From Arthrobacter sp. B1805 (GTDB taxonomy: Bacteria > Actinomycetota > Actinomycetes > Actinomycetales > Micrococcaceae), in NCBI RefSeq assembly GCF_002929745.1, contig NZ_PJIQ01000006.1, positions 62,001 through 126,000 on the forward strand: 64,000 nucleotides of DNA, read 5' to 3'. The notes beneath the pieces were generated by a model. The model was not told the origin of the DNA. It ran no database searches and worked only from the letters and a program-made list of their open reading frames with translations. This document shows, in pieces, positions 1 to 10,015 of this stretch; position 1 is the stretch's first letter, and every line of letters starts with the position of its first letter. Made by a program: the position numbers and the translations under genes.

Positions 1-405
1 GTCGCGCACCTGGGCGATATGCGGGTGGGCCTCATGACGTGCTACGACATCCGTTTCCCGGAGCAGGCGCGCGCTCTCGCCGACGCCGGAGCGGACCTCA
101 TCTGCGTCCCCGCCTCGTGGTTCAAGGGTGAGTACAAAATCGAACACTGGGAGACACTGCTGAAGGCCCGGGCCATCGAGAACACGCTGTGGGTGGCCGC
201 GGCCGGCACCTCGAGCGGCCACACGATCGGGCACTCCGCCATCATCGATCCCATGGGAGTTCCGCAGGTGCACCTCGAGGACGAGGAGCGCGGCGTCGTC
301 ACGACGGACGTCACGCGTCGCAGGGTCGACGACGTCCGCGAGTTCCTGCCCGTGCTCCGTAACCGGCGCTTCGCCCGGAACGACTCCATTGTCGACTCCC
401 ACTGA
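1..405 (+). CDS. Carbon-nitrogen hydrolase (nitrilase family), C-terminal part
   Basis: This is the 3' part of a gene that begins before the window; the frame is open from base 1. The family hydrolyses non-peptide C-N bonds (amides, nitriles) in the cytoplasm with a Glu-Lys-Cys triad. The visible part has the nucleophile motif LMTCYDIRFPE (Cys near residue 16 of the fragment) followed by CVPASWF and the KARAIENTLWVAAAG stretch typical of Nit/omega-amidase-like members, and it ends in LPVLRNRRF. The catalytic Glu and Lys would lie upstream, outside the window. The last 17 bases overlap the start of the LacI-type regulator, so the two are probably cotranscribed. The substrate cannot be told from this fragment. 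Confidence 0.9.
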   Translation, partial: VAHLGDMRVGLMTCYDIRFPEQARALADAGADLICVPASWFKGEYKIEHWETLLKARAIENTLWVAAAGTSSGHTIGHSAIIDPMGVPQVHLEDEERGVVTTDVTRRRVDDVREFLPVLRNRRFARNDSIVDSH

Positions 406-1531
406 CGCAGGGTCCGCCCGTGCCATCGGCACCGGGCCGCCCGGATCCGATCCCTCCAGTGCGGCCGAGCCCGGACCTGGGCTTACACCACGGGAGCGGC
501 TGACGGAGCCGGGCCGGGCCCCCAACATCCGCGATGTAGCGCGAAGGGCCGGTGTCTCGCACCAGACGGTGTCCCGGGTGCTCAACGGTCACCCGAGCCT
601 GCGTGCCGAGACGCGAGACCGTGTGCTGGCCGCGATGAACGACCTCAGCTTCCGGCCCAACCGTGCAGCCAGGGCACTGGTCACGAGTCGGTCCACCACG
701 ATCGGCGTCCTGGTCAGCAAGGGCTTCGAGTACGGACCGGCGGCCAGCCTCCAGGCCATCGACAGTGCCGCACGCGAGGCCGGCTACGCCGTCGACGTGG
801 CGCACCTCGATGACGTCGAGGGCGGCTCGATCCGCTCCGCCCTCGACCGGCTGCTCGCCCACGGCGTGGACGGTCTCATCATCCTGGCGCCGCAGACGCA
901 GACTCTCGGCGAGATCGAACGGCTGTCCATCACGCTGCCGTTCGTCACGGTCCATTCGGCGAGGGCACGGGACGATCACCGCCTGTCCGTCGACCAGTCC
1001 GGGGGAGCCGCGCTCGCGACGCGGCATCTGCTCGAGCTCGGGCACCGGCGGATCGTGCACGTCGCCGGTCCGGAGGGGTGGTTCGAGACGGAAGCCCGCG
1101 TCCGGGGGTACCGCGGCGAGATGGAGGCCTGGGGGTGCATTCCCGAGGGGCTCATGTCGGGGGACTGGACGGCGGAGTCGGGCTACCGGGCAGGGCTCAC
1201 GATGGCGCGTGACACGGGGATCACCGCTGTGTTCTCCTCGAACGACCAGATGGCGCTCGGGCTCCTCCACGCGTTCCGGGAGACCGGGCGCCGGGTGCCG
1301 GAGGACATCAGCGTCGTCGGCTTCGACGATGTCCCGGAAGCGCCGCACTACTGGCCGCCGCTGACCACGGTGCGCCAGGACTTCCCGGAGCTCGGCAGGC
1401 GCTGTGTCGGGAGGCTGCTCGGACTCATCGACGACGGCGGAGCGGGAGGAATTGCGGGCGTAGCGGGTGGGACCCCAGACGTCGTTCCCGAACTCATCGT
1501 CCGCGCATCCACGGCCGTATTCGAAGGGTGA
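389..1531 (+). CDS. araR: LacI-family transcriptional regulator, probable arabinose repressor AraR
   Basis: A 380-aa DNA-binding repressor. After a Pro/Gly-rich N-terminal extension of about 45 residues comes the LacI helix-turn-helix (NIRDVARRAGVSHQTVSRVLNG, about residues 46-67) and hinge helix (RPNRAARAL), then a periplasmic-binding-protein-like effector domain (TIGVLVSKGF, GLIILAPQ, SVVGFDDVPEA). The start is a TTG that overlaps the upstream hydrolase gene; no better in-frame start with a ribosome site precedes the HTH. It lies directly upstream of araBDA in the same direction, and a LacI-type palindrome sits in the araB promoter region, so control of the arabinose genes is the simple inference. 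The effector is presumed to be L-arabinose or a derivative. Placing it as AraR rests on position, not on a diagnostic residue. Confidence 0.85.
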   Translation: MSTPTDAGSARAIGTGPPGSDPSSAAEPGPGLTPRERLTEPGRAPNIRDVARRAGVSHQTVSRVLNGHPSLRAETRDRVLAAMNDLSFRPNRAARALVTSRSTTIGVLVSKGFEYGPAASLQAIDSAAREAGYAVDVAHLDDVEGGSIRSALDRLLAHGVDGLIILAPQTQTLGEIERLSITLPFVTVHSARARDDHRLSVDQSGGAALATRHLLELGHRRIVHVAGPEGWFETEARVRGYRGEMEAWGCIPEGLMSGDWTAESGYRAGLTMARDTGITAVFSSNDQMALGLLHAFRETGRRVPEDISVVGFDDVPEAPHYWPPLTTVRQDFPELGRRCVGRLLGLIDDGGAGGIAGVAGGTPDVVPELIVRASTAVFEG

Positions 1532-1640
1532 CCCGTCTTCATGCTCGGGCGGGAGTCGGCGGGCCGTCGGGAACACGCCGCGTCCTCTGGGCCGACACGC
1601 CGTCCGTGTGATCCGACGCACGGTCGTTATCTTCCAGCCG

Positions 1641-1671
1641 TTGACATGCACCACCGCACCGCCCCTACACT
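1641..1671 (+). promoter_or_regulatory. Probable araB promoter
   Basis: A consensus -35 TTGACA (1641-1646) is followed by TACACT (1666-1671) as -10. The 19-nt spacer is longer than ideal. It lies about 100 bp upstream of araB, with a LacI-type operator starting 10 bp after the -10, a standard repressor layout. Confidence 0.6.
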
Positions 1672-1680
1672 GGTACTCAA

Positions 1681-1696
1681 ATGTGAACGGTCACAT
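1681..1696 (+). promoter_or_regulatory. LacI-type operator upstream of araBDA
   Basis: The sequence ATGTGAACGGTCACAT has perfect 6-bp arms around an ACGG centre. It sits immediately after the predicted -10, where a bound repressor would block transcription start. A further half site, GGTCACAT, follows a few bases later. Binding by the adjacent LacI-family regulator is inferred. Confidence 0.7.
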
Positions 1697-1770
1697 GGCT
1701 GGTCACATACTCGCTTCGATCCACCAGAGCACTGCATTGCGGTCTCGAGAAGAACAAAGAGGTCCTTCCC

Positions 1771-3522
1771 TTGAGTGACTCCACCACGGGCACATCCGGC
1801 ACGACCGATGAGGCCGCGAGCAGGCCCACCTACGTCATCGGCGTCGACTACGGCACGCTGTCTGGGCGCGCGGTCGTCGTCCGCGTCTCCGACGGTGCCG
1901 AGCTCGGCGCCTCGACGCTGGAATACCCGCACGCCGTCATGGACTCCACGCTGGCGGCCTCCGGTGACCGGCTTCCGCCGGAGTGGGCTCTGCAGGTGCC
2001 GTCCGACTACGTCGACGTGCTTCGCACCGCGGTTCCGGCAGCCGTGAAGGAAGCCGGTATCGACCCGCAGGACGTCATCGGCATCGCGACGGACTTCACC
2101 GCCTGCACGATGGTTCCCACCCTCGCCGACGGAACACCGCTCAACGAGGTGCCCGGCTACGAGAACCGCCCGCACGCATACGTCAAGCTTTGGAAGCACC
2201 ACGCCGCCCAGGGCCAGGCCAACCGTATCAACGAGCTCGCTGCGGAGCGGGGCGAGGCGTGGCTGCCCCGCTACGGAGGACTGATCTCCAGCGAGTGGGA
2301 GTTCGCGAAGGGCCTCCAGCTCCTCGAGGAGGACCGCGAGCTGTACGACCTGATGGACCACTGGGTCGAGGCAGCTGACTGGATCGTCTGGCAGCTCACG
2401 GGTGAGTACGTACGCAACGCCTGCACCGCCGGGTACAAGGGCATCTACCAGGACGGCGCCTACCCGTCCGAGGAATTCCTCGCCGCGCTCAACCCCGACT
2501 TCGCCGGGTTCGTGCGCGAGAAGGTGGAGCACACCATCGGCGCGCTCGCCTCCAAGGCAGGCTCGTTGTCCGAGGAAGCTGCAGGCTGGACCGGACTGCC
2601 CGTGGGGATCGCGGTGGCCGTCGGCAACGTCGACGCCCACGTCACGGCCCCTGCGGCCCAGGCCACCGAGCCCGGCCAGATGGTCGCCATCATGGGAACC
2701 TCGACCTGCCACGTCATGAACTCGGACCGCCTCAGCGAGGTGCCGGGGATGTGCGGTGTCGTGGACGGCGGGATCGTGGAGGGCTTCTACGGCTACGAGG
2801 CCGGGCAATCAGGGGTCGGCGACATCTTCGCGTGGTTCGTCGCCAACCAGGTGCCCGGCGAGATCCAGGAGGCCGCTACGGCCCAGGGCCTCAGCGTGCA
2901 CGAGTACCTCACCGAGCAGGCGCAGGCCGAGCCCGTCGGGGCGCACGGTCTCGTTGCCCTCGACTGGCACTCGGGCAACCGCTCCGTCCTCGTTGACCAC
3001 GAGTTGTCCGGCACCATCGTGGGACTGACGCTCGCCACCAAGCCGCACGAGGTCTACCGAGCGCTGCTGGAGTCGACGGCGTTCGGCACCCGGAAGATCG
3101 TCGAGACGTTCAACGCGTCCGGCATCCCCGTCACCGAATTCGTCGCCGCAGGCGGGCTCATCCGCAACCCGTTCCTCATGCAGGTCTACGCGGACGTCCT
3201 CAACATGCCCCTCTCGGTGATCGGCAGTTCGCAGGGACCGGCCCTCGGGTCCGCCATCCACGCCGCCGTCGCTGCCGGGGCCTACGAGGACATCCACGCC
3301 GCAGCCGCGGCGATGGGGCGTCTCGACCGCGGGGCCTACACCCCCGACCCCGAGCGGGCTGCGGCATACGACGCCCTCTACCGCGAGTACACCGAACTGC
3401 ACGACTACTTCGGCCGCGGCACAAATGACGTCATGCACCGGCTCAAGGCGCTGCGTCGCTCTGCTCGCGAGGTGCACAGCGGTCAAGCCGGGCAGCCTCT
3501 GCAGCAGGCGGTGACGGTATGA
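1771..3522 (+). CDS. araB: L-ribulokinase
   Basis: Phosphorylates L-ribulose to L-ribulose 5-phosphate with ATP, the second step of the arabinose route. The 583-aa protein has the FGGY-kinase architecture: N-terminal phosphate-binding [16 protein letters not shown] (about residues 22-37), the ribulokinase [10 protein letters not shown] segment (about 110-119), NVDAHVTAP and the ATP-side MGTSTCHVM in the middle, and [19 protein letters not shown] near residue 455. The length is near that of known AraB proteins. The TTG start is supported by an AAAGAGG ribosome site at 1756-1762. It is the first gene of araBDA; its stop overlaps the araD start in ATGA, implying coupled translation. Control is presumably by the operator at 1681-1696. 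Confidence 0.97.
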   Translation: MSDSTTGTSGTTDEAASRPTYVIGVDYGTLSGRAVVVRVSDGAELGASTLEYPHAVMDSTLAASGDRLPPEWALQVPSDYVDVLRTAVPAAVKEAGIDPQDVIGIATDFTACTMVPTLADGTPLNEVPGYENRPHAYVKLWKHHAAQGQANRINELAAERGEAWLPRYGGLISSEWEFAKGLQLLEEDRELYDLMDHWVEAADWIVWQLTGEYVRNACTAGYKGIYQDGAYPSEEFLAALNPDFAGFVREKVEHTIGALASKAGSLSEEAAGWTGLPVGIAVAVGNVDAHVTAPAAQATEPGQMVAIMGTSTCHVMNSDRLSEVPGMCGVVDGGIVEGFYGYEAGQSGVGDIFAWFVANQVPGEIQEAATAQGLSVHEYLTEQAQAEPVGAHGLVALDWHSGNRSVLVDHELSGTIVGLTLATKPHEVYRALLESTAFGTRKIVETFNASGIPVTEFVAAGGLIRNPFLMQVYADVLNMPLSVIGSSQGPALGSAIHAAVAAGAYEDIHAAAAAMGRLDRGAYTPDPERAAAYDALYREYTELHDYFGRGTNDVMHRLKALRRSAREVHSGQAGQPLQQAVTV

Positions 3523-4232
3523 GCACGTTCGGCCCCGAGATCGACGCAGCCATCCTGGCCGTCCGCCAGGACGTGGCCGCCCTGCACGCCGAGCTCGTGC
3601 GCTACGGACTCGTCGTCTGGACCGGGGGCAACGTCTCCGGGCGGGTTCCCGGAGCGAACCTGTTCGTCATCAAGCCCTCCGGCGTCAGTTACGACGAGCT
3701 GACGCCGGAGAACCAGATCCTGTGCGACCTCGACGGAAACGTCATCGAGGGCACGCCCGGGTCCGAGCGGTCGCCGTCGAGCGACACCGCGGCGCACGCC
3801 TACGTGTACCGCAACATGCCCGACGTCGGCGGTGTGGTGCACACGCACTCCACCTACGCCGTCGCCTGGGCCGCGCGTGGGGAACCGATTCCCTGCGTCA
3901 TCACGGCCATGGCCGACGAGTTCGGCGGGGAGATCCCCGTCGGCCCCTTCGCCATCATCGGCGACGACTCGATCGGCCGCGGCATCGTGGAGACGCTCAC
4001 CAACCACCGCTCACGCGGTGTGCTCATGAAGAGCCACGGTCCCTTCACCATCGGCAAGGATGCGAAAGACGCCGTCAAGGCCGCCGTCATGCTCGAGGAC
4101 GTCGCCAGGACCGTCCACATCTCGCGCCAGCTAGGTGCTCCGGCAGGCATCCAGCCCGAGCACATCGACTCACTCTTCGACCGCTACCAGAACGTGTACG
4201 GTCAGCCCTCGACCCCAGGAGCCTCCGTATGA
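3519..4232 (+). CDS. araD: L-ribulose-5-phosphate 4-epimerase
   Basis: Converts L-ribulose 5-phosphate to D-xylulose 5-phosphate, feeding arabinose into the pentose phosphate pathway. The 237-aa length fits the class II aldolase/AraD family. Visible motifs are GGNVSGRV and [11 protein letters not shown] (substrate phosphate site), [20 protein letters not shown], the zinc-binding HTHS pair, and a third zinc His in [11 protein letters not shown]. The ATG lies inside the araB stop (ATGA), and its own stop overlaps the araA ATG in the same way, so araB, araD and araA form one translationally coupled unit. The gene order B-D-A is common in Gram-positive bacteria. Confidence 0.96.
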   Translation: MSTFGPEIDAAILAVRQDVAALHAELVRYGLVVWTGGNVSGRVPGANLFVIKPSGVSYDELTPENQILCDLDGNVIEGTPGSERSPSSDTAAHAYVYRNMPDVGGVVHTHSTYAVAWAARGEPIPCVITAMADEFGGEIPVGPFAIIGDDSIGRGIVETLTNHRSRGVLMKSHGPFTIGKDAKDAVKAAVMLEDVARTVHISRQLGAPAGIQPEHIDSLFDRYQNVYGQPSTPGASV

Positions 4233-5743
4233 GCCCCCTCAGCACGACCCTCGACACCTACGAAGTCTGGTTCCTCACCGGCAGCCAGGACCTCTACGGC
4301 GAGGAAACCCTGCAGCAGGTCGCGGAGCAGTCCCAGGAGATCGTCCGGATGCTCACGGACTCGGGCCTGCCCGTGAAAGTGGTCTGGAAGCCGACGCTGA
4401 AGGACTCCGCCTCGATCCGCCGGATGGCCCTGGAGGTCAATGCCGCGGACAACGCGATCGGCGTGATCGCCTGGATGCACACGTTCAGCCCCGCGAAGAT
4501 GTGGATCGCCGGCCTCGACGCACTCCGGAAGCCCCTGCTGCACCTGCACACGCAGATCAACGTCGCCCTCCCGTGGGGCGAGATCGACTTCGACTTCATG
4601 AACCTGAACCAGGCCGCGCACGGCGACCGCGAGTTCGGCTACATCCAGTCGCGCCTCGGCGTGCCGCGCAAGACCGTCGTCGGGCACGTCTCCAGCCCCG
4701 ACGTGTGCGCCAAGGTGGCCTCCTGGCAGCGCGCCTCCGCGGGCTGGGCCGCCGTGCACGAGCTCAAGGTCGCCCGCTTCGGTGACAACATGCGCAACGT
4801 CGCCGTCACCGAGGGTGACAAGACGGAGGCGGAGCTGCGCTTCGGCGTCTCGATCAACACCTGGGGCGTCAACGACCTCGTCGCCGCCGTCGAAGCCCAG
4901 TCCGACTCCGACGTCGACGCCCTCGTGGCCGAGTACGAGGAGACCTACGACGTCGTTCCGGAACTCCGCCGCGGCGGGGAGCGCCACGAGTCGCTGCGCT
5001 ACGGCGCCCGCCAGGAGCTGGGGCTGCTGTCCTTCCTCGAGGAGGGCGGCTTCGGCGCCTTCACGACCAACTTCGAGGACCTCGGCGCGCTGCGGCAGCT
5101 CCCCGGGCTCGCCGTCCAGCGGCTGATGGCCCGCGGCTACGGCTTCGGCGCGGAGGGCGACTGGAAGACGGCCGTGCTCGTGCGGGCCGCGAAGGTCATG
5201 GGTGCCGGACTGCCCGGCGGTGCCTCCCTCATGGAGGACTACACGTACCACCTGGTGCCGGGGGAGGAGAAGATCCTCGGGGCGCACATGCTCGAGATCT
5301 GCCCGACCCTGACCACGTCCAAGCCCTCCCTGGAGGTGCACCCGCTCGGAATCGGCGGCAAGGAAGACCCCGTACGCCTCGTGTTCGACACGGATGCCGG
5401 TGCCGGCGTCGTCGTCGCGATGTCGGACATGCGGGATCGGTTCCGCCTCACGGCCAACGCCGTCGAGATCGTTCCGCCCGATGCCCCGCTCCCCAACCTG
5501 CCGGTCGCGCGCGCAGTGTGGAAGCCGGAGCCGAGCCTCGAAACGTCCGCAGCGGCATGGCTCAGTGCCGGCGCCGCACACCACACCGTCCTCACCACCG
5601 CGGTGGGCCTCGACGTCTTCGAGGACTTCGCGGATATCGCCGAGGTCGAACTGCTGCGGATCGACGCCGACACGAAGCTGCGGGAATTCCAGCGCGAACT
5701 GCGCTGGAACGCTGCCTACTACCGGCTGGCGCAAAAGCTGTAG
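4229..5743 (+). CDS. araA: L-arabinose isomerase
   Basis: Isomerises L-arabinose to L-ribulose in the cytoplasm using Mn2+. The 504-aa protein matches the family length of about 500. It begins in the motif [18 protein letters not shown] and carries [23 protein letters not shown], and the metal-site region [11 protein letters not shown] followed by [17 protein letters not shown] with the expected Glu and His ligands. The start ATG at 4229 sits in the araD stop. The open frame continues far upstream but only as an overlap with araD. A 16-bp palindrome follows in the gap before the sugar-binding lipoprotein gene. Confidence 0.97.
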   Translation: MSPLSTTLDTYEVWFLTGSQDLYGEETLQQVAEQSQEIVRMLTDSGLPVKVVWKPTLKDSASIRRMALEVNAADNAIGVIAWMHTFSPAKMWIAGLDALRKPLLHLHTQINVALPWGEIDFDFMNLNQAAHGDREFGYIQSRLGVPRKTVVGHVSSPDVCAKVASWQRASAGWAAVHELKVARFGDNMRNVAVTEGDKTEAELRFGVSINTWGVNDLVAAVEAQSDSDVDALVAEYEETYDVVPELRRGGERHESLRYGARQELGLLSFLEEGGFGAFTTNFEDLGALRQLPGLAVQRLMARGYGFGAEGDWKTAVLVRAAKVMGAGLPGGASLMEDYTYHLVPGEEKILGAHMLEICPTLTTSKPSLEVHPLGIGGKEDPVRLVFDTDAGAGVVVAMSDMRDRFRLTANAVEIVPPDAPLPNLPVARAVWKPEPSLETSAAAWLSAGAAHHTVLTTAVGLDVFEDFADIAEVELLRIDADTKLREFQRELRWNAAYYRLAQKL

Positions 5744-5761
5744 GACCGTTCCACCAGAAAG

Positions 5762-5777
5762 CCGGCAACGTTGCCGG
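5762..5777 (+). promoter_or_regulatory. Perfect 16-bp palindrome, possible LacI-type operator
   Basis: CCGGCAACGTTGCCGG lies between araA and the binding-protein gene. The CAACGTTG core is typical of LacI-family operators but differs from the ATGTGA-type box ahead of araB. No T-run follows, so an intrinsic terminator is less likely. It may give the importer genes separate control. Confidence 0.45.
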
Positions 5778-5802
5778 AAACCACTCACAAGAAAGTCCCA
5801 CC

Positions 5803-6921
5803 ATGAATCGGAAATACCTGGCCGGCATCGCGGCCGCCAGCATCCTGACCCTCAGCCTCACCGCCTGCGGTGGGAGCAGGGGCGGCGGCGGGGACGCTGC
5901 TGCCGAGGGCGGATCCAATGAGGGTGCAAAGATCGGCGTGGCCATGCCGACGCAGCAGTCCGAGCGCTGGATCGCCGACGGCGAGAACGTCAAGAGCCAG
6001 CTCGAAGAGCTCGGCTACGACGTCGACCTCCAGTATGCGAACGACGACATCCCGACGCAGATCTCGCAGATCGAGAACATGATCAACGGCGGCGTGAAGG
6101 CCCTCGTGGTCGCCTCGATCGACGGCACGACCCTCACGAGCGTCCTCGACCAGGCCGAGGCCCAGGACATCCCGGTCATCGCCTACGACCGCCTGATCAA
6201 CGAGTCGGACACCGTGGACTACTACACGACCTTCGACAACGAGGAGGTCGGCGTCCAGCAGGCGACCTCCCTGCTGACCGGGCTCGGCATCCTCGACGCC
6301 GAGGGCAAGGAGACCGGCGAGATGGGTCCGTTCGACGTCGAGCTCTTCGCGGGGAGCCCCGACGACAACAACGCCACCTTCTTCTGGGACGGGGCGATGA
6401 AGACCCTCCAGCCGTACCTCGACAGCGGCGTGCTCCGCGTGCCCAGCGGCCAGACGGAGTTCGAGCAGGCAGCGATCCTCCGCTGGCTGCCCGACACCGC
6501 ACAGGACCGAATGGAGGACCTGCTCACCGTCGGTGGCGGCGAGCGGCTCGAGGGTGTCCTCTCGCCCTACGACGGCCTCTCCATCGGCATCATCTCGGCG
6601 TTGACCTCCGGCGGCTACTCCGCGGACGACCTCCCGGTCGTGACCGGCCAGGACGCCGAGGTCGGCTCGGTGAAGTCCATCATCGAGGGCGAGCAGTACT
6701 CGACGATCTTCAAGGACGTCCGCGAACTCGGCAAGCAGGCGGTCACCATGGTCGACGCCCTCATGAAGGGCGAGGAGCCCGAGGTCAACGACACCGAGAC
6801 GTACGACAACGGCGTGAAGGTCGTTCCGGCGTACCTGCTCGAGTCCGAGATCGTCACGGTCGACAACTACGAGGCAGCCCTCGTCGAGACCGGCTACTAC
6901 ACCGAGGACGACCTCAAGTAG
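5803..6921 (+). CDS. Sugar ABC transporter substrate-binding lipoprotein (ChvE/XylF type)
   Basis: Extracytoplasmic receptor of a monosaccharide importer. The 372-aa precursor has a lipoprotein signal ([22 protein letters not shown], Cys 22 as the lipidated residue) and a Gly/Ala-rich linker. The mature part starts as [14 protein letters not shown] and continues with [26 protein letters not shown] and [23 protein letters not shown], the signature of the multiple-sugar receptors that serve arabinose, xylose, galactose and glucose. The ATG at 5803 follows a GAAAG stretch. A permease and double ATPase follow, completing a CUT2 importer. Position after araBDA suggests L-arabinose as the main ligand; ligand specificity cannot be read from sequence. 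Confidence 0.93.
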   Translation: MNRKYLAGIAAASILTLSLTACGGSRGGGGDAAAEGGSNEGAKIGVAMPTQQSERWIADGENVKSQLEELGYDVDLQYANDDIPTQISQIENMINGGVKALVVASIDGTTLTSVLDQAEAQDIPVIAYDRLINESDTVDYYTTFDNEEVGVQQATSLLTGLGILDAEGKETGEMGPFDVELFAGSPDDNNATFFWDGAMKTLQPYLDSGVLRVPSGQTEFEQAAILRWLPDTAQDRMEDLLTVGGGERLEGVLSPYDGLSIGIISALTSGGYSADDLPVVTGQDAEVGSVKSIIEGEQYSTIFKDVRELGKQAVTMVDALMKGEEPEVNDTETYDNGVKVVPAYLLESEIVTVDNYEAALVETGYYTEDDLK

Positions 6922-6942
6922 TCGTTCCACAGCACTCCTGAT

Positions 6943-6981
6943 ACCTGTGGCTCCGAACCTCCCCGGTCCGGAGCCACAGGT
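6943..6981 (+). terminator. Intra-operon stem-loop between binding protein and ATPase genes
   Basis: A perfect 13-bp stem pairs ACCTGTGGCTCCG (6943-6955) with CGGAGCCACAGGT (6969-6981) around a 13-nt loop. No U-run follows. Such hairpins after binding-protein genes often protect the upstream mRNA or partly stop transcription, giving more receptor than ATPase and permease. Confidence 0.6.
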
Positions 6982-7037
6982 GCTGTACCTCGCCCGGCCA
7001 CTCCCGGGACTTCCACTCAAGTAAGCGAGGCTCGACC

Positions 7038-8567
7038 ATGGCGGAAAACATCCTTCGGATGCGCCGCATCACCAAGACCTTCCCAGGCGTGAAGGCACTG
7101 CAGGACGTCAACCTCGACGTCGAGCGTGGCGAAGTCCACGCGATCTGCGGGGAGAACGGGGCCGGGAAATCGACCCTCATGAAAGTGCTGTCCGGTGTGT
7201 ACCCGCACGGCACGTACGACGGCGACATCGAGTTCGAGGGCAAGGTCGCGGAGTTCAAGGACATCCGCGACAGCGAGCGTGACGGCATCGTCATCATCCA
7301 CCAGGAGCTCGCCCTCTCACCCTTCCTGTCGGTCGCCGAGAACATCTTCCTCGGGAACGAGCGGGAGAAGCGCGGCTTCATCAACTGGAACGAGACCAAC
7401 GTGGAGGCGGGCAAGCTGCTCCGTCGCGTGGGCCTGGACCTCAACCCGGTGGTGCGTGCAGGCGACATCGGCGTCGGCAAGCAGCAGCTCGTCGAGATCG
7501 CCAAGGCGCTGTCCAAGAACGTGAAGCTGCTCATCCTCGACGAACCCACCGCAGCCCTTAACGACGAGGACTCCGCGCACCTCCTCGGGCTCGTCAAGGG
7601 ACTCCGCACGGAGGGCATCACCTGCATCATCATCAGCCACAAGCTCAACGAGATCCGGGAGATCGCCGACTCGGTGACCATCCTTCGCGACGGCCGCACC
7701 ATCGAGACGCTGAGCCTCCACGACGGGTCCGTCACCGAGGAGCGCATCATCAAGGGCATGGTCGGCCGGGACATGGGTAGCCGCTACCCGGACCGCACTC
7801 CCGTGATCGGCGAGGAAGTGCTCCGGGTCGAGGACTGGACGGTCCACCACCCGCAGGAAAGCGGCCGCGTGATCGTCGATTCCGCCAACCTCACCGTCCG
7901 TGCCGGCGAGGTGGTTGGTATCGCAGGGCTGATGGGCGCCGGACGCACCGAGCTCGCCATGAGCATCTTCGGGCGGAGCTACGGCTCGAACATCACGGGC
8001 ACCCTCTACAAGAACGGGACGCCGATCACCGCACGTACCGTGGGGGAGGCAATCCGGCACGGCATCGCGTATGCCACGGAGGACCGCAAGCGGTACGGCC
8101 TGAACCTGATCGACGACATCAAGCGCAACGTCTCCGGCGCCGCCCTCGGCAAGCTGGCGAAGCGCGGCTGGGTGGACAGCGGACGGGAGGCCGTCGTCGC
8201 CGGTGACTACCGCCGGTCGATGAACATCAAAGCACCCACCGTCACCGCCATCACCGGGAAGCTCTCCGGTGGCAACCAGCAGAAGGTGGTGCTCTCCAAG
8301 TGGATGTTCTCGGACCCCGACGTCCTCATCCTCGACGAGCCCACACGCGGGATCGACGTCGGTGCCAAGTACGAGATCTACACGATCATCAACCGCCTCG
8401 CCGCCGAGGGGAAGGCCGTCATCGTGATCTCTTCGGAGCTCCCCGAGCTCCTCGGCATCTGCGACCGCATCTACACCCTCGCCGAAGGCCGCATCACAGC
8501 CGAAGTGCCCATCGGGCAGGCGACCCCGGAACTCCTCATGCAGTACATGACCAAGGAAAAGGACTGA
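7038..8567 (+). CDS. mmsA: Monosaccharide ABC transporter ATP-binding protein (double ABC cassette, MmsA/GguA type)
   Basis: Energises uptake of the sugar delivered by the upstream lipoprotein. The 509-aa protein holds two fused ABC domains. The first has Walker [10 protein letters not shown] (about residue 39), an [15 protein letters not shown] signature region and Walker [12 protein letters not shown]. The second has a degenerate Walker A region ([10 protein letters not shown]), the signature LSGGNQQKV and Walker [19 protein letters not shown]. This asymmetric layout is normal for the AraG/XylG/MmsA family. The [16 protein letters not shown] loop after SGVYPHG resembles the multiple-monosaccharide (GguA) branch. 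It is followed after four bases by the permease gene. Confidence 0.94.
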   Translation: MAENILRMRRITKTFPGVKALQDVNLDVERGEVHAICGENGAGKSTLMKVLSGVYPHGTYDGDIEFEGKVAEFKDIRDSERDGIVIIHQELALSPFLSVAENIFLGNEREKRGFINWNETNVEAGKLLRRVGLDLNPVVRAGDIGVGKQQLVEIAKALSKNVKLLILDEPTAALNDEDSAHLLGLVKGLRTEGITCIIISHKLNEIREIADSVTILRDGRTIETLSLHDGSVTEERIIKGMVGRDMGSRYPDRTPVIGEEVLRVEDWTVHHPQESGRVIVDSANLTVRAGEVVGIAGLMGAGRTELAMSIFGRSYGSNITGTLYKNGTPITARTVGEAIRHGIAYATEDRKRYGLNLIDDIKRNVSGAALGKLAKRGWVDSGREAVVAGDYRRSMNIKAPTVTAITGKLSGGNQQKVVLSKWMFSDPDVLILDEPTRGIDVGAKYEIYTIINRLAAEGKAVIVISSELPELLGICDRIYTLAEGRITAEVPIGQATPELLMQYMTKEKD

Positions 8568-8571
8568 CTCC

Positions 8572-9807
8572 ATGGCAACCACCGTCAGGGACCCTGAGAT
8601 CGCGACGCCACCTCCCACTGTGAAGGGCGGGCTCTCCTTCCTCACGAGCAGGCTTCGCCAGATCGGTATCTTCGTAGCACTCCTCGTGATCGTCACCCTG
8701 TTCCAGGTGCTGACCGGCGGCGCGCTCCTGCAGCCGGACAACGTCTCGAACATCATCGTGCAGAACAGCTACATCCTGCTCCTGGCCATCGGCATGGTCA
8801 TGATCATCGTGGCCGGGCACATCGACCTGTCGGTCGGTTCGGTGGCGGCCTTCGTCGGAGCCATGTCCGGCATCATGGTGCAGGACTGGAACTTCCCCTG
8901 GTGGGTCGCCTTCCTCGCCTCGCTGATCATCGGCGGGCTCGTCGGGGCCTGGCAGGGCTTTTGGGTGGCCTACGTGGGCATCCCGGCCTTCATCGTCACG
9001 CTTGCGGGCATGCTCGTGTTCCGCGGGTTGACGCAGATCGTTCTCGAGAACCAGCGCATCACCGGCTTCCCCGAGGAATACCGCCAGCTCGGCGGCGGCT
9101 TCCTGTTCCCCGGGCTGTTCCCGGCGGAGACGAACATCCTGGACTGGACCACGGTCGGCCTCGGCGTTCTCGCCGTCGTCCTGCTGGTCATCACCCAGCT
9201 CCGCGGACGGGCCACACGGGCCCGGCTGAACCTCGAGGACGAGCCTGCCGCCTGGTTCTTCACCAAGCTCGCCTTCATCGCGTTCATCATCCTCGGCCTG
9301 ACCTACCTGCTCGCCGGCTCGCGCAGCGGGACGCCGATCGTCCTCGTGGTCCTCGGCATCCTGATCGTGGCCTACAGCACCGTGATGAGCAACAGCGTCT
9401 TCGGTCGCCACATCTATGCGCGGGGCGGCAATCTCCAGGCAGCCCAGCTGTCCGGCGTCAACACCAAGCGCATCGATTTCATGCTCTTCGTCAACATGGG
9501 TGTGCTGGCGGCGCTCGCCGGTCTCATCTTCACCGGGCGGCTGAACTCGGCCGGGCCGGGAGCTGGCAACCTCTTCGAGCTCGACGCCATCGCGGCTGCG
9601 TTCATCGGCGGGGCCGCCGTGACCGGCGGCGTGGGTACCGTGATCGGGGCCATCACCGGTGGCCTGATCATGGGTGTGCTGAACAACGGGATGTCCCTGC
9701 TCGGCGTGGGCATCGACTACCAGCAGTTCATCAAGGGCATGGTGCTCCTGCTCGCCGTCGGCTTCGACGTCTTCAACAAGCGCCGCGCCTCGAGCGCCCT
9801 GAAATAG
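8572..9807 (+). CDS. mmsB: Monosaccharide ABC transporter permease (MmsB/GguB type)
   Basis: Membrane channel subunit of the CUT2 importer. The 411-aa protein is strongly hydrophobic with about ten or more membrane segments, and has the family motifs MVMIIVAGHIDLSVGSVAAFVGA (near residue 80; the loop contacted by the ATPase) and AAAFIGGAAVTGGVGTV near the C-terminus. A longer insert around residues 175-225 (TTVGLGVLAVVLL, RGRATRARLNLEDEPAAW) distinguishes the GguB/MmsB branch from shorter RbsC-type permeases. It is the last gene of the arabinose importer; a clear terminator lies 75 bp downstream. Confidence 0.94.
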   Translation: MATTVRDPEIATPPPTVKGGLSFLTSRLRQIGIFVALLVIVTLFQVLTGGALLQPDNVSNIIVQNSYILLLAIGMVMIIVAGHIDLSVGSVAAFVGAMSGIMVQDWNFPWWVAFLASLIIGGLVGAWQGFWVAYVGIPAFIVTLAGMLVFRGLTQIVLENQRITGFPEEYRQLGGGFLFPGLFPAETNILDWTTVGLGVLAVVLLVITQLRGRATRARLNLEDEPAAWFFTKLAFIAFIILGLTYLLAGSRSGTPIVLVVLGILIVAYSTVMSNSVFGRHIYARGGNLQAAQLSGVNTKRIDFMLFVNMGVLAALAGLIFTGRLNSAGPGAGNLFELDAIAAAFIGGAAVTGGVGTVIGAITGGLIMGVLNNGMSLLGVGIDYQQFIKGMVLLLAVGFDVFNKRRASSALK

Positions 9808-9882
9808 GGATGGCGAGAAGAAGAAAAAAGACCGGACGTGCGTAACTTTCCCGCACGGTCCATCGATTACCACTGTGTAAGC

Positions 9883-9930
9883 GCCGCACCGAGGCTTATC
9901 CCCCAACGGGCCTCGGTGCGGCCTTCTTTT
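9883..9930 (+). terminator. Intrinsic terminator after the arabinose importer
   Basis: A perfect 12-bp GC-rich stem, GCCGCACCGAGG (9883-9894) with CCTCGGTGCGGC (9911-9922), is followed by TTCTTTT. It ends the arabinose operon before the ECF sigma factor gene. A weaker bulged hairpin lies just upstream at about 9833-9860. Confidence 0.85.
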
Positions 9931-10015
9931 GCCCCGGCCCGGGAGGGCTGGCGCCTTCGGCTGGGAGGCAACGGTTACGATGGTGTCGCCGTCCCGCCCG
10001 AACAAGGAAGACACC

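Noticed and set aside
4202..5788. Long minus-strand frame opposite araA
   Set aside because: It mirrors araA codon by codon and has no recognisable motif or ribosome site.
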